A stretch of DNA of 64,000 nt from Quillaja saponaria. Lineage: Eukaryota; Streptophyta; Magnoliopsida; Fabales; Quillajaceae. Positions within the stretch are counted from its first letter, which is position 1, and each line of letters starts with the position of its first letter. The position numbers were made by a program, and so were the translations under genes. The notes below the pieces were generated by a model that was not told the origin of the DNA, searched no databases, and was given only the letters and a program-made list of their open reading frames with translations. This document shows, piece by piece, positions 46,149-59,565 of this stretch. The DNA lies in contig CM055611.1 in assembly GCA_029379385.1 (NCBI GenBank), positions 23,340,092-23,404,091 of the forward strand, read 5' to 3'.

Positions 46149-46959
46149 TTTTACTGATTAGAGAAGAACCAGATTTGATCCAAACGACTCCTCGGATATC
46201 AGAGATCGAATTCAACAAGCCCTAGAGATCGAGCTCAGTGTGAGAGATAGAGAGAGGGAGGGAAAAAGGTTTTGGTATTGTATCGAAGAGCTCTGTAAAT
46301 ATGTGAGATGGGGAAGAAAGAAAGAAGGCTTTGCAGTTACGGAAGATATTTACGAAACTGCCACTAGGTAGGACACATTGTTTTGCTTGTGTGACGTTGA
46401 ACCATAAAACGGAGGAGATCGGTGGTGAATATGAAAATGATGATAAAATGGACGGAGCAGATCTAATGAGTAGTGACTATTGCGGTGCGAAAAATGTCCC
46501 GTAGGAAGTCAAGTAAGCCAGTGAGGTAGTGCCGCGCCTGCCACGCTGGCACCAAAGTGCCATGTGAGCCCGGTTAAATTTTTTGAGACGTGGTTAATTA
46601 AAATGACATTATGATATAATTACTAATTTTTTTAGTAAGCAAATTTCAATTTGGAAATATTTCATTCCACCTTAAGTGATCTGCTTGTAAAAATGTGAGT
46701 TCTTTTTATTGATTTTATAGGTTTAAATTCTCTTAGAGACATAAAAAAAGATTAATACTTTTAGTGTAAAATTGACATAAATAACAGTTGAGATAAAAAA
46801 AAAATTGATATTTTTGGTTATCTTAAATATTTTGATTAATAATTATCCCAAATTCACATTCCGGAAAAGGGAGTATTGTGTGTGAGGATAGCTTATACAT
46901 CTCACTGCATATGATTACTTTCACAAATTATATATATTTATAACATATATAAGAAATTA
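46149..46959. other. Coatomer beta' leader/promoter and spacer
   Basis: From 46,149 to about 46,260 is the leader of the minus-strand coatomer gene, with GA-rich sequence at 46,230-46,270 (CT-rich on the coding strand). The rest is promoter and AT-rich spacer with no coding signal. Confidence 0.5.
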
Positions 46960-47360
46960 TTTTGGAGTCCCCTTATTACAACTTGCTACTCTTAGAAACA
47001 GGAAATAAGAAGAATATGCCAAACAATAATTCCTCTATCTCCATGTAGTTCCAACAGACAGCCCTTGAACATAAATCCAAAAGAATCCTGCATCGGAAAA
47101 GTGCCTGAAATAGTTACTTGGGAACATGTTTGTGTTCTTTCTGACATTCATAATCTAGAGAGGGAGAAAATACATGGTAGATTTTACAAGTTGATGTATC
47201 AGTACCATGGCTCAGCTGGATGTATATGCACAAATTTTACTCTTTCAGATCTTATAAAACATGCACAGATTCATGCTGATACAGTCATCAAGTAGCAGAA
47301 GTTAAACAAATACAAATGAAATAAAATTTTTTGCAAGTATACCTCAATTTTCAAGTGAAT
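46960..47360 (-). pseudogene. Rearranged remnant of a coatomer beta'-like copy
   Basis: Bases 46,960-47,050 match the 3' flank of the neighbouring coatomer-like copy (about 48,170-48,250: AACAATTCCTCTAT and flanks). Bases 47,050-47,360 match that copy's exons 4 and 3 and intervening introns (50,060-50,390), including GAGCCATGGTA and GAAAGAGTAAAAT. Exons 5-10 are missing between the two parts. It is therefore a third coatomer-related copy with a large internal deletion. It has lost coding capacity. Confidence 0.7.
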
Positions 47361-48452
47361 AAAATTTTGTGATTTGTCTTCTTGTAAGTGAATCGTCTGT
47401 ATTTATGGCGATTCATGTGCTAGTGGTAAATCTCCTGAATTTATGACGATTCATGTTTTAATAGTGCATCCAATCAATTAATATATATTTTCATGTGTTA
47501 CTATATGTCTAACTTCCATTGGCATTGGACCTTGAGTCAAATTGACCATGTCATGTGCAACGTTCTATTAAGTATCAATGATGGTTCATCAATGTACTCT
47601 TCCCTCTTAATTATTAATTTCACAATTTATGTGTACAAATATAATCTTTGTTAAATCTCTAAATAATATGTCAAGGAATATCTTGTCCGCATGTTAATTA
47701 AAATATATATATATATATATATATCATAATAAATTACCTATTAGAATTTTTATTTTTTTTTTTATTATATTATCAATTTACGTTGTTAATAACCTTATTG
47801 CCAATTTACTCGCTAGTAAAAAGTTTATAAGAAAAAAAATTGATGAAATGATAACTATCTTCACCATAATTTTGATACAAGTTGTAATAATATTTACAAA
47901 ATTGCTTGTTTGTGACCCATAGTTGTCCCCAATAATGAATGATTAAATCAAATCTTGTACTACAAAATACTGTATTGGAATTACATATTTGTATGTACCT
48001 CTAAACCTAAATTAATTTAAAAGTCTCCATTTAGTTTTAAGGACACAAATAAATTAAAGACATAAACTAAAAATGGCATCATAAATTAAAGAGGATACAT
48101 TTATACATATGTTATACATAGAAGATATTTTGAAACCCCTTACAATTTTATTTTTTATTTTTTTGGGTACAGAAAGCCCCTTAGACTAGCTTCTCTAAGA
48201 ACTAGGAAACAAGAAGAATATGTAGGACAACAATTCCTCTATGTAGTTACTACAAAACACACACTAATTATAGATAGAGCTTCTCATTTTCTGACTATCT
48301 ACTAGCTAGAAAATAAAGTAATGATAATCCTAATCACAATAATAATTCATAGCAGCATCCAGCAGCACAAGCTTTATTAATAATTTGAAGTTTGAACAAC
48401 AACCATAAGCAGCATAACTCTTATTTAATCCAAAGCAACAACAGGTTTTGCT
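47361..48452. other. AT-rich spacer with (TA)n microsatellite
   Basis: Contains a TA microsatellite at 47,703-47,724. A short segment at about 47,995-48,045 (GTACCTCTAAA...TTAATTT) recurs near 51,513-51,570, so it belongs to a dispersed repeat that I cannot name. No gene seen. Confidence 0.5.
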
Positions 48453-50483
48453 TCAATCCTTTTGACCTTGTTTCTCAGTAGGGAGGTTCAGAGAAGATGG
48501 CTTCAGATTGACCACAATGGCTCCTTTGTCACAACCAAAAACAAGCCTGTAGGAAGTAGAAATATGTAATGAGTGAGGGAAAGGACATATATTTTGTTGT
48601 TAGTCAAAAGAAGGTTAAGGTTAATTACTGATTTGATCCTTTCTTGTATCCAATGGCCCAGACTCTTTCAAGATCAAAATTCAATGTGTTCAAAAGCCTG
48701 CAAGTCAATTCCAATAGATCAAAAAATAAACAGAAAGTTACAATTTTCAACAAACAACCAGGATTAGAAACTTAGAAATTGATTATTAATTTTTTTTTTT
48801 TCCTGCAAAACTTACCTATAAGTGATTGCATCCCATAGTTTGACAGTCCCATCCTCAGAACCTGTAACTATAATGGGAAGCTCTGGATGCACACATACTG
48901 CCGTAACATTGTGCGTATGGCCTTCTAATGTATGTACACAGCTTTTAGTTTCGCAATCCCACACCTTTTCAAGACAGAATTATTGGAAAACACAGATGTA
49001 GTTGCATAAGAAAATTGCAAAATTCTAATAGATTGAAAGATAAGGAAAGCTACTAATAAGATTGCTAACCTTAGCAGTATAATCATCAGAACCACTTAAT
49101 AAGTATTGCTTCTCGCCGATTAAGAAGTAATCAACACAATTAACCCCTTTCAAATGCCCATCCAATGTAAATTTTGGAGTTGGGGAATCAAGATCCATAT
49201 CTATAGAAGAGAAGGTATAAATGTTACAGTTGATGAATAAAAAAGATGCACATGCTACGTGTACAGAGCTCTACTCAGATGTTGGATCCCACCCACATCT
49301 TTGTGTCTGAACTCCCCTGCACGGATAAATTCACCCCGTGCAGGTAGCATTTGCCTTTATTTAAACAATCATGATAAAGTGGTAATACCTTCAGAGTCCC
49401 ATCAAGGGATGCACTAGCAAAGATACCAATGTCTTTTGGATCTAATGCCAATTGCATCACATGATGGGAATGTCCTATAGAGGTCTGCATACAGGCCCAA
49501 CCCTTCCTCAATGACCAGAGATTTATGACATTGTCATCTCCTGCTGATATAACATAAAGCAGGGAAGGAAGGACAACCAAACTCCTAATGTAATCTTCAT
49601 GTGCCTTAAATTTTATTATCATCTGCATTTTAACATAATCGTATTCATGAATAAATTTGTCATCAGCTGCTGCAACAATCGTGTTATAGCGTGCCATGAA
49701 CTTTTCTGATCTGACTGTAAGCATCCAGAAGCACAAACATGCCTTAGGTAATTGTGTCAGGAATGGGGTATGTATAAAAGAAGCATATAGTTTCACATTG
49801 TGACTTAATTTATGATATTTACCTGGTGACTCACTGATCTTGATAGATTTTTCAACATTCTGCAGTAGTATCGAAGTAGTCAGCAATGAATAATAGAGAA
49901 ATCAATCAACAATCACATTGTTTAAAAGTAGGTTTAAAGAAAGGTAAACCTCTAACTTTTATGATAATCCTAAGGGAAGAAAGGAAAACAAGTGAAATAA
50001 ACAAGTAAAGAACTATCTTTGTGCAGAGTAATTCCTTACATTTGTCTGATAATTCCAAATACAAACAACTCCTGAATACAAACCCAATAGAACCCTGCAT
50101 GAGAAAAGTTCCTGAAATAGTTACTTGGGATAATATTTGCGTGCTCTTTCTGACATAGAGTGGATAAAACACATAGTAGATTTTACAAATTGATGAATCA
50201 AATACCATGGCTCAGTTGGATGTACATCCACAGATTTTACTCTTTCTGAGTTCAGAACATGCACATATTCATACTGATGCAAAAGATTTCAGCAGGACAA
50301 TGTCAGAAAGTTTCATCAAGAAGTAGAAGTCAAAACATATTAATACAAATGAAATATAATTATTTGCAATTATACCTCAACTTCATGCGAAAAAAATTCC
50401 TGTGGGACAAATTAACAAACATATATATCAGTCCAAACTCAACAAAATTCATCTATGTAACGAAACTATAATTGACCCACCAT
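48453..50483 (-). CDS. Truncated coatomer beta'-like copy: first WD40 propeller only, one frameshift
   Basis: Partial duplicate of the coatomer beta' gene. Ten exons fit: 50483-50481 (ATG alone), 50399-50376, 50273-50206, 50094-50040, 49859-49823, 49714-49389, 49200-49070, 48964-48816, 48697-48629 and 48546-48453. Exons 4, 5, 6, 8 and 9 have exactly the lengths of the parent exons (55, 37, 326, 149, 69 nt) and all donors and acceptors are usable. The last exon follows the parent for about 15 codons ([13 protein letters not shown]) and then ends in a short new tail and a stop. Corrected length is 318 aa; the second propeller and alpha-solenoid are absent. Exon 7 lacks one base near 49,194 (IWNLDSP), which would stop translation after about 185 residues. 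KKxx-pocket residues are kept (R20, K22, R64, D103, D122). Protein divergence from the parent is high, so this is not a recent copy. It could be a pseudogene or a diverged gene with a sequence error. Confidence 0.7.
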
Positions 50484-53400
50484 TTTCAAGGGATTTCTGC
50501 TCTAAATTAAAGAGGTGGTTCAAGTTGCAGTAGTTCTAGTTGGAGTTTGTTCCATATGGGGCTGGCCCTTGTGTTAGATATACAAAATGAGGGAGTGGAA
50601 TGCTTCCTAGCTAAGGAATGGAATTATGGAAATGGTCATGTATTAAGTTTTCTATTTGGTTCAGACTATTCTTGCCTAAGTTGTCACCCTTTGGCCTCTC
50701 ATCCGTAGATTCCTCTGACGCTTTAGAATAAACGGTTAGGATGAAGCTTTATTTTGGTTAGACTCTATCAGCAATGGTGTCCGCAGTTTCTAATACATTG
50801 AGTAATTCCATTTGTTGATAATGATTAAAATATTAGAAAGTTCTGTTCAATTTCATGGTAACATAAAACAGTATATTATGTTTAAATAATTCGTTAGTGT
50901 CCGAATTTAATATATATGAGTAGACTTCTAGAAACATGTGTATCTATGTAAATTTCTTAACATGCTCTTCCGAATTTATAACAATCTATTATTATTTCCT
51001 CTATAAACTTTATTAACAATATTTATCTATGCCTTCAAACTTCGTAATAATTATGTGTATTACATAGTCAATAATAAATCAATTTTTATAATAATTTTTG
51101 TCTTAATAGATATTTCAAAATAATTTAACATGTTTCAATCAAAATTGGCACAAAATTTATCTATTTATGTTTTAATAGATATTTAAAAATAATTCATAAG
51201 TTGCTTGCCCAATTTAAAAGTAAATTGGTATGACTGTGACAAATTATTGGTTAATATATTTTACAAGAAATGGTTTAAATGATAAAATACGTTTGATCTC
51301 AGCAGTTAAAAGACTTCTACAAGAATTCAAGCCGTAGAAAAATATTTTTAGAGACGGACAATTACAAATTCAAACGAGATTAAATTCACACGTAAAGAGA
51401 TATAAAGTTTAAAAAAAAATGGTTTAATATAAATTTTTTCTTATGTCTCATGTCAGAGTCCAATATTTTACTATATATATATAATTCTAATACTAAAATA
51501 ATATATATATCTATGTACCTCTAAATTAATTTGAAGGCCTCTATTTAATTTTACGGTTGTCAGGGCCTTTGTTTCTCGTCTGCAGACTGCAACCATTATC
51601 GGGTAAAGCCCATTGAAATATGGGTCTGCCTTTCTAGCTTTGGATCGAACATGGATCATAAGCAAATTTTTGTTATTTGTTATTTATTTTTTATTTTTTT
51701 GCTGAGGATGTAATTTAATAAATAGGTAAAACCCATGAGGAGTTAGGAGAGAATAAACTACCATATTTAATTGAAAATATCTCGAAAACTCTGACTCTAT
51801 TTGAATTTTGAACCCATAAAAAAAACTGCAGACAATAATGAATTTTTTGACCGACTTAAAACTTACAATCAAACAAAAAATTAATCTATTGTATTTCATA
51901 TTTATGAGACAATTGCAAATGATAATTACTTTCTATTTTTTCTTTGGATATCTCAATTTCAGAATATTACCATGTAGACATCCTTATCCAATTTCAAAGT
52001 AATTAGTTTATGCTCTCTGTTGATTTATGAGTGCGTAGACATTTTCCAATAAATCATTTAAAAACTAGTTAAATTATCTGTAAATTAGTATCGTTTTTGA
52101 CAATATAAGGTACAATGACATTGTAAAAATTGAATTATATCTTAAATTCAATTCTTTATGTATCAATATACTTTTTCAAAGGAGTTGTGCATTATAAATT
52201 ATTGATAATCATTCATAATTATACCGTCTTTGAAAAATGTTTATAATACAATTAGTATTGAATTAATCAGCATCACAGTTTTAATATATATTTCTATGTG
52301 AATTTTTCTAAAATTAAGTTTTGTTTTTTGTGTGTGCGCTAATTATACCACAAGCATAAATATTACTTTTAAGGAAGTCTTAGCTACATATGTTTCATGG
52401 CAGATCGAACATCATGGTTACTTATTTCGGAAAACCTAATATGCAACATACATAAATAGGGTTTATACTTTATAGTTTCAGTGCCTTCCTCCCCCACTAT
52501 GTCTTTTCAATGTACAAAACAAGCTGTTTTAATTACTTACAAGATCCTTGAAGTTGACTTCAATATTAATGGAGGATCACTGAAGGAAAATCTAAAATAA
52601 ATAAATCTGGGTTATGATTATAACCAGGAAAACCATGTGAGGAAAGTGAAAGAATGTCCAAGTGATATGGTATATTCCAAGAATAAACTTTCCCACTAAC
52701 CATGCGTTTCAGTTTTTGCTCTCTGAAGTTTCATGCTCATGTTCTTCTAATAAAATACGGTTGCATTAATCACCCTAGCTAGTCAAGCACTAATTACACT
52801 ACCTAGAAATGAATGCCATCAACTTTTAATCGTGAATTGAGCATTTGATTGCATTTCAATTATTGTAAGGAGCTATATTAGAATACTCATTTAAACTAAA
52901 TGTAATTTTATTGTATTATAATCGTCTAAGAATATGACGATTTATGTTACAAATAATCGAATAAATAATTCAATGTAAGGAGGTTGTTTCCTTATATTAA
53001 TTGATTAAATATTAAACAACATAAAGTGTTTGACAAAATATTTTGATGTCAATTGTAGTATCTTTATAACAATAAATAAAAAAGCAATTAATCCTCATTT
53101 TAAGTTATGATACATAGCAGGAAGAGAGAATGGATTCCTCTCAGACAAACAATCTCTAGAGGGTTCCAAAACAAGTTGTTAGTGATGGCCGACCAAGAAA
53201 CACTAAATCCAAGAACATTATGCTTTTTTACAAAATGGAGAAATGGGTCTAAGACTGAAATTAAAAGAAATTATAATTGTATCTGGTCCATCAATTATGA
53301 TCTTTAAATTTAGCAGAGGAATCTGGGCCATCAATTGTGGCTACCAACCATGCATGCACATAAATCAAGGCTCCTAAAATTTCTCTTGTCCTTATTTACA

Positions 53401-54507
53401 ATCTATTTTCTATTTCAAGGCAGCAGCAATAACTAAAAATGCTTCCACATCTTGCCGCGTATACGAGAATGATTCGTAGTTCGTACTATCACATTATGTC
53501 TCTGCCATACTCGTGAGTGGCTAAGAGATTGAAATTTATTTACGAGATTTAGTTACAACTTAAATTCAACATCAATAGTCAAAAATTTAATCATTGTCAT
53601 TCATTCTCATAAATCATAATTATAAATAATTGTTTTAGTGGATATCATAAATACATTTATTAAGTTATAATAAAATTTATTTATAAAATTTATAAATTAA
53701 ATAAAACTAAAATTATAATTAACTATCTTAATAAATATTATAAATAAAAAAATTTATTATAAATTATAATTGAAAGCTTTTCAAATCTTAATTAAAAATT
53801 TAATTTATAGTTGTTTGAATATTATAATTTAATTTGTAGTCATCTTATGTATTATACATGATTTGATAGTATAGATTTATGTAATATACTATATAATATA
53901 CTAATATATTTACATTATTGTCTTATGATTTTTTTCTTAATATATTATTTATTATTGTCAGGTATAATATAAAAAAATGTCAAAAAAAATTATATAATTA
54001 TGTTGTTGTCAAATATTATATAATTGTCAACTGAATAATATTTTATTATTATGATATTTTATACGATACATTAAATGAGTTCACACTCTCTAAATTATGT
54101 ATCTTTGACACTGTTGATATAGAGGGGGAATGGAGAATAATCAGAATATGCAATACTAGCTAGCACATGTAGTACACCTGCACCACCAAAGTCAACATTA
54201 GTGTGTTGCTTATATATAATGAGAAAAGAATGCTAGGTAGTGCTTCATGCTTTAGTAGCACAAGAATAAGGATTAAAAAAAAACTTTCAACAAGCATATA
54301 TTACACATATAGCTGGAACTTTTGACTCTGTATATGTAATTCGTCACTTAAGCATGTAAACTCAAGAAGAAGGAAATTATGGCAATATTTATATACTACA
54401 TAAGAATCACGCATGCATGAAATGGCTAATTGAGATTCTCAAGTTGCATTTTGCAAATGGGATTCTCCATTTTGATTGATTTTTGTCAAATATAAGAAAC
54501 TTTTTTT

Positions 54508-54522
54508 GGGGGGGGGGGGGGG
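54508..54522 (+). repeat. Poly-G tract, 15 bases
   Basis: Fifteen consecutive G after seven T. Flanks repeat each other: ATATAAGAAACTTTTTTT before and ATATAAGACACTTTTTAG after. Confidence 0.85.
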
Positions 54523-55352
54523 TTAGAAATATAAGACACTTTTTAGGTGCAACTAATGTATTCTCCATATTGAAAAAGAGCATTTATTTTCCACGTTAAG
54601 ATCTTTGCTTTCCATTGTGTCTTGTAACTATACCTATTTCAACAGAGTTTGAAAGGGAGATTGGATTCATTTATTGGGTATCCATCCCTATAGTACAATA
54701 ATTTTATCCACTACATCCTTTTTTGTCTTTTACATTTCATGAATGTTTGCACCAATAAAAAAAAATCATTACCATAGTGCTAATATGTGAAGTCATGAAC
54801 AAGCTAATGAGAATAATTAAGACTTATATGTGGGAATCATATATATCCCACATGTTGAAATAGCAAAAATTAATGGAATTTTGAAAATGGGATTTCCCAT
54901 TTTGATTTGCAACTAATTAATGGATTCTTAGTTAAAAGATAGTTTCTCTCTGATTAAAATCTTTTCTTTTTGACTTTTAATTTGGTTAAATTCTAGTTAG
55001 CTATCACGCAATTTTTAGCTAAATATTTATTTTTTCCAAAATCCTGTGACACGATTCATGTGTTATTATATTTATGTTATGTGCCTAATTTAATTAGTAT
55101 TAAAACATCAGTTTTATGGCTATTTAGTTTTAATAAATATTTGTAGCATCTAGCGATGAGTTTTTGTGTAAATTAAATTAATATTTTTCGCAAATTGGGA
55201 TTTTTTACAAAAAGAAAAAAAAATCTGTGTTTTTAGGACCCTAATTGTAGATAAAGATATTTTCAATTGGATTCTACAAAGATAATGCTTTAAGAGGATC
55301 ATAATTAATCAAAAGAGAGACCTTAATTTTGGAAATTAGTGATAGAACTTAT

Positions 55353-55371
55353 GGGGGGGGGGGGGGGGGGG
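55353..55371 (+). repeat. Poly-G tract, 19 bases
   Basis: Nineteen consecutive G between AACTTAT and ATCATGG in otherwise AT-rich DNA. The true length is uncertain because long homopolymers are often miscounted. Confidence 0.85.
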
Positions 55372-58300
55372 ATCATGGTATCAGTTTTATGCATAATCTA
55401 AGTGATCCTAAAACTTTTTATAATTAATTAATTAATTATTAGCATGCAGAAAATTGATGGGTGGGATTATGAAGCATTATGGAGTATCAAATTTATAAAT
55501 TAAATGACCCTTTTTGAAATTTTATGATCACAACTAAAAAGATGGAGCCTAACTAGCTAGTTGCAGCCAATCAAAGCCAAACCATGTTAAATTAAGTACT
55601 CCTAATTACACCTAACCTTAATTAGTTATTATACTTTTACTTTTAGGCACAGATGTTTCTATCAAGTCATTGTCCCCTTTTTGACACTAGAAAGAACTAA
55701 GAATACTATCTTGGTTTATGCATGGCAGGTCTATTTTATTTTTTTAATGAATATTTTCTATTCAGTCTGATATGACAAAGCAAGCACTAAATTAGTAAGT
55801 TTATTTGCTAATGATTTTGAACATCAAAAGGATGTCTATTATTACGGCCAATTCTTAATTTTTTAGTTTATTGTGTTCAAATTAGAACTGAGAGAGCCCT
55901 TTCAATATTTTTTGTAAAATAATGCATTCGATGGAAGATTAATGTAATCGATCCTAAAAAATTTGAGATGTAAAATTTCATTAAGTATACAAATTTATCT
56001 TCCAGAAAACATCTCAAAATTTAAAATGCTTATTCTTTGTGCAAATATGTGTGAGTAATACAATGACTCGATAATCTTTAATATAAAAGAATTATCTAAG
56101 CTATTCTTCCTATAAAAAAAAATACCCAAAATATTCTTGATTTCACTCTACAATCCGTATATCTTTCGAGTCAAAAAATTAAATATATTTATTTATTTCA
56201 TTTATTTTGCATGAACATCTTCTTACATATGCCCTACTTGACTAATCACATCAAAATTATTATTTTGAATTAAAATAGTATATCAAACAACACTATCTAA
56301 CAATGTTAAATACAAAAAGATTTAGGCTAGAAAATATTAAATTATTTTCAACTTACATTTAAAGGGTGTTGATATATGAGTGAAATAACTCTTTTTTCGT
56401 ACATAGATAATTATATTTAATGAGGTGATCAATTTTATGTTAGGTCCATTCACCGTCCGTAGATGATTCTTGAATTTGCACCAAAATTATAATCATAATA
56501 AGTGAGTTAATTTCAATCACTATATTGTTGTTGTTTCTTCTGTAATGAACTCCTGAATGTCATTAAAGAAAAGAAAACAATGTTGGGTTTATGAACAATA
56601 TATATTGGATGGCCAAAAAAATAAAAATTAATAATAATATATATTGGCAAAATGATTTCATTATCAAAATTAACTATAAAATTAGTTCCAATTAAGAAGG
56701 GAGTATCTGATCACACATTTGAAAAGAAAGAAGACAAAAGGCAAGATCTAATTAATTACTTCCACTTGAGTTTAATGGGAGTTATCCTAAAAACATTCCC
56801 AGCCACAAGAGTTGTTCATTAATTAGATTATTTGGAAACCTAGCTAAGACTTATATATAACCAAAATATTGATCAAGTTGAAGAAAAACTACGTGTGCAA
56901 CCATCTTAATTAAGAGATTGGTTTTTATTGTTGATGTGTGCCTTTTTTGATAAATTGATTTAATTTTGTTCAATTTCAAAAATCATTTCAAATTTATTTT
57001 TTCATACTTTCTAGTGTTTCACTCATAACCTAATGAGAGATGTGCACGGGCACTATTGCATATGGTTTAATTTCTCAACCTTTTTATCACAAAATGAAAA
57101 AGGAAAAAAAAACAATAAAAAACAAAAACAAAACAAGCGATTCCCGAATTGTCTCCGGTGAGATAGGTTGCCCGTTCACTTCTATTCTTTTTTTAGTTTT
57201 TCTTATTTACAGTATTAGTTTTTGCCTCTTTGATTTGAGATTTTTGTTCTTTACTTATAGTGTTATATATTTTGTAAGAATGCAATTTGAATTTCTGCTT
57301 CGTAATTAGTTTTGTGCAATTTTTTTCTTTCTTCTTTTTTATGCTCTTCAGCTGCAAATCAAATCAATAAATCTAAATCGACATTCAAGTTTTGACTTTT
57401 ATGTTCAACTATAATATAGTTTTCTTCTATGTACCAACTTTTTCTCCTTCATATTTATTCTCATATTTAAAAAACCGATTACTTCTTTCTTATTAGAAAA
57501 GATGATTATACATTAAATTTTTTATCGATAACAGAAGGTTTTCCTTCTAAATTTTTTGAAGAATTTAACAAATCTCGTCCATCTCCGATGTCTTCCTTCC
57601 AAACATCCTCGTCAGTCCCCTCAGTTCGAAGAAGACAAGCCTTGTCATTATGGCATAGAAAGCAATCCATCATTAAGCTTTTCTTCCATGCTCACATTAT
57701 TTGGTAAGTATTATTATTATTATTTTTTATATATACTTTTTTCTACACTCGGATATAATGAAGGAAATTGTTTATTTTGACTGGCTTGTGATGATTGACT
57801 TGGTCAACTTTTGTTGACTGTTGTCCTTTTTTATTTTGAGTAAAAATGATGAGGAGACAATGTGCAATGCACATGTCACATTAGGCAAGTAATTAAATAT
57901 TTAAAAGACAATAAAACTGGTGCAAGGTAAACATTTGTGATAAGAGTAATCATGAATCTTGAACAAGATTAGGTTTATATTTATTATATTTATAAGATGT
58001 GGGAGTATAGGATATAGGGATACTAGTGAGAAATTCAAAAAAAATTTGAAAAAGAATTTTGTTAAAAAAAAAAGCACATCATTGACATTAATGGACACAT
58101 CAACAATATTAGCTAATATTCCATTTACCAAAAAATAGATTTTAAATAATTAGATATAAAAATTATAATACATTATTATAAAGGAGAACACTCTTTTTTA
58201 ACTTCCTTTTAAATTAAATTTTTATTATTTATATTTTACATAAATATCTTATTTTTAAATAAAAATAATAAAAGATTCATTATATATTTATTTATTTATT

Positions 58301-59473
58301 TTTTAAAAAGAGAAAAAACTACGGTTGATTTTTTCATTCCACTTGCTTCTTAAAATTAAAGATTTTAAAAAATAAATAAATAATTCTTCTAATAATTAAT
58401 TATAATTTTTTTTATCTAAAGAAATTAAAAAATAATAATTTCCTACAGCTATCTCTCATACACATAGACACAAATTCTTTACTCTCTTAATTGTTGACAC
58501 ACAATATAAAGTGCACTTTGCATTATATCTCATCCAAAATTTTATACTTGATTATAAATTATTATATATATATAAAAAGGGTAAGAACACTAGCACGTGC
58601 GAGGCTAGTAATTGAAAATACAAGAACTAACTGAAACTTCGGAGGGTAAAAAAATACTTTTGATGCATTAGAACTTAGAAGTTTAAGGAATTTTTTTAAT
58701 GAGCGTCTTAAATGGTACTTGTTAAGTGTAATATATATGGTTATTGAAAATTAATTTTTTTTTAGAAGTAATAACTTATGAATTATTAAATAGTTATGAA
58801 ACCACCTCAATAACTGTAATAAATACTACAAACTTTCTATATACATTAGCTTAACAAGTATCTTAAAAGCACAAAATAAAAAAATCTTGTTTACAATAAG
58901 AAATTTTCTAAAAAATATTTCAAGGTGCTTGTTCTAAAATTTGAATATTCTAAAATAAGTCTTAGCAAAAAAAATATATATATATTCTAAAATAAGTAAA
59001 TCATTAATTACATAAGACTGAATTTGTGTGTTCAATCACTACTATTAAATATTAAAAAAAAATCATACCATTATCATTACAAGTGTTTACTTCTTAAAAA
59101 ATGATTTATCTAACAAATAGAAGTTTTGTACATGATTTATTAGGATAGTTGATCATAATTTTCAATGTTATTAATTGTATAAATTATTAAATTTAAAAAT
59201 TTTAATTTCCAAAACCATATTTATTACAGTTTAACAAATTTCGTTACGAAAAATCCTAAATCCTAAAAAGTTATTTGTCTTTTCATTGTGCTTTTGTTTG
59301 GTCGGTGTCATTTTCTATGCATGAATTTTAGAGCATATTTAGTATTACTAATACAGTGGATTAAAGATACCTACGCACACACCTGTGTGCGAATAGCAAC
59401 ACCTACTTGAAATGACCAAATTGCCTCCGACATGCAAATAACATCAACTTCCTAATAACTTACATCTGACACA

Positions 59474-59494
59474 TCTCTCTCTCTCTCTCTCTCT
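59474..59494 (+). promoter_or_regulatory. CT-repeat promoter element of the SULTR3;4-like gene
   Basis: An uninterrupted (TC)n run just upstream of the TATA box and about 75 bases before the ATG. Pyrimidine patches in this position are a common plant core-promoter feature. Confidence 0.5.
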
Positions 59495-59503
59495 AATTCA
59501 CTC

Positions 59504-59510
59504 TATAAAT
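59504..59510 (+). promoter_or_regulatory. TATA box of the SULTR3;4-like gene
   Basis: CTCTATAAATTC lies 62 bases before the ATG at 59,566, implying transcription start near 59,535 and a short leader. Confidence 0.6.
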
Positions 59511-59565
59511 TCAAAGCCTGACTTTGTTAATTTCTTCACCATTGGGTAATTTGGTTTGCAGAGCA

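Larger units (their letters stand above)
50484..59473. other. About 9 kb of AT-rich intergenic DNA
   Basis: No gene recognised on either strand. Noted inside: a fragment at 51,513-51,570 shared with about 47,995-48,045; a less AT-rich minus-strand open stretch at 51,510-51,660 with no family match; two poly-G tracts (54,508-54,522 and 55,353-55,371); and a tandem short similarity TCTGGTCCATCAATTATG / TCTGGGCCATCAATTGTG at 53,283-53,340. Everything else looks like decayed spacer. Confidence 0.5.

Noticed and set aside
57040..57309. Hydrophobic 89-residue plus-strand frame in the gene-free region.
   Set aside because: It is made of AT-rich, Phe/Ile/Leu-biased codons as expected by chance, with no promoter, intron or family support.
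59524..59565. Upstream start for the SULTR3;4-like gene.
   Set aside because: It begins with TTG and overlaps the expected transcription start. The first ATG is at 59,566.
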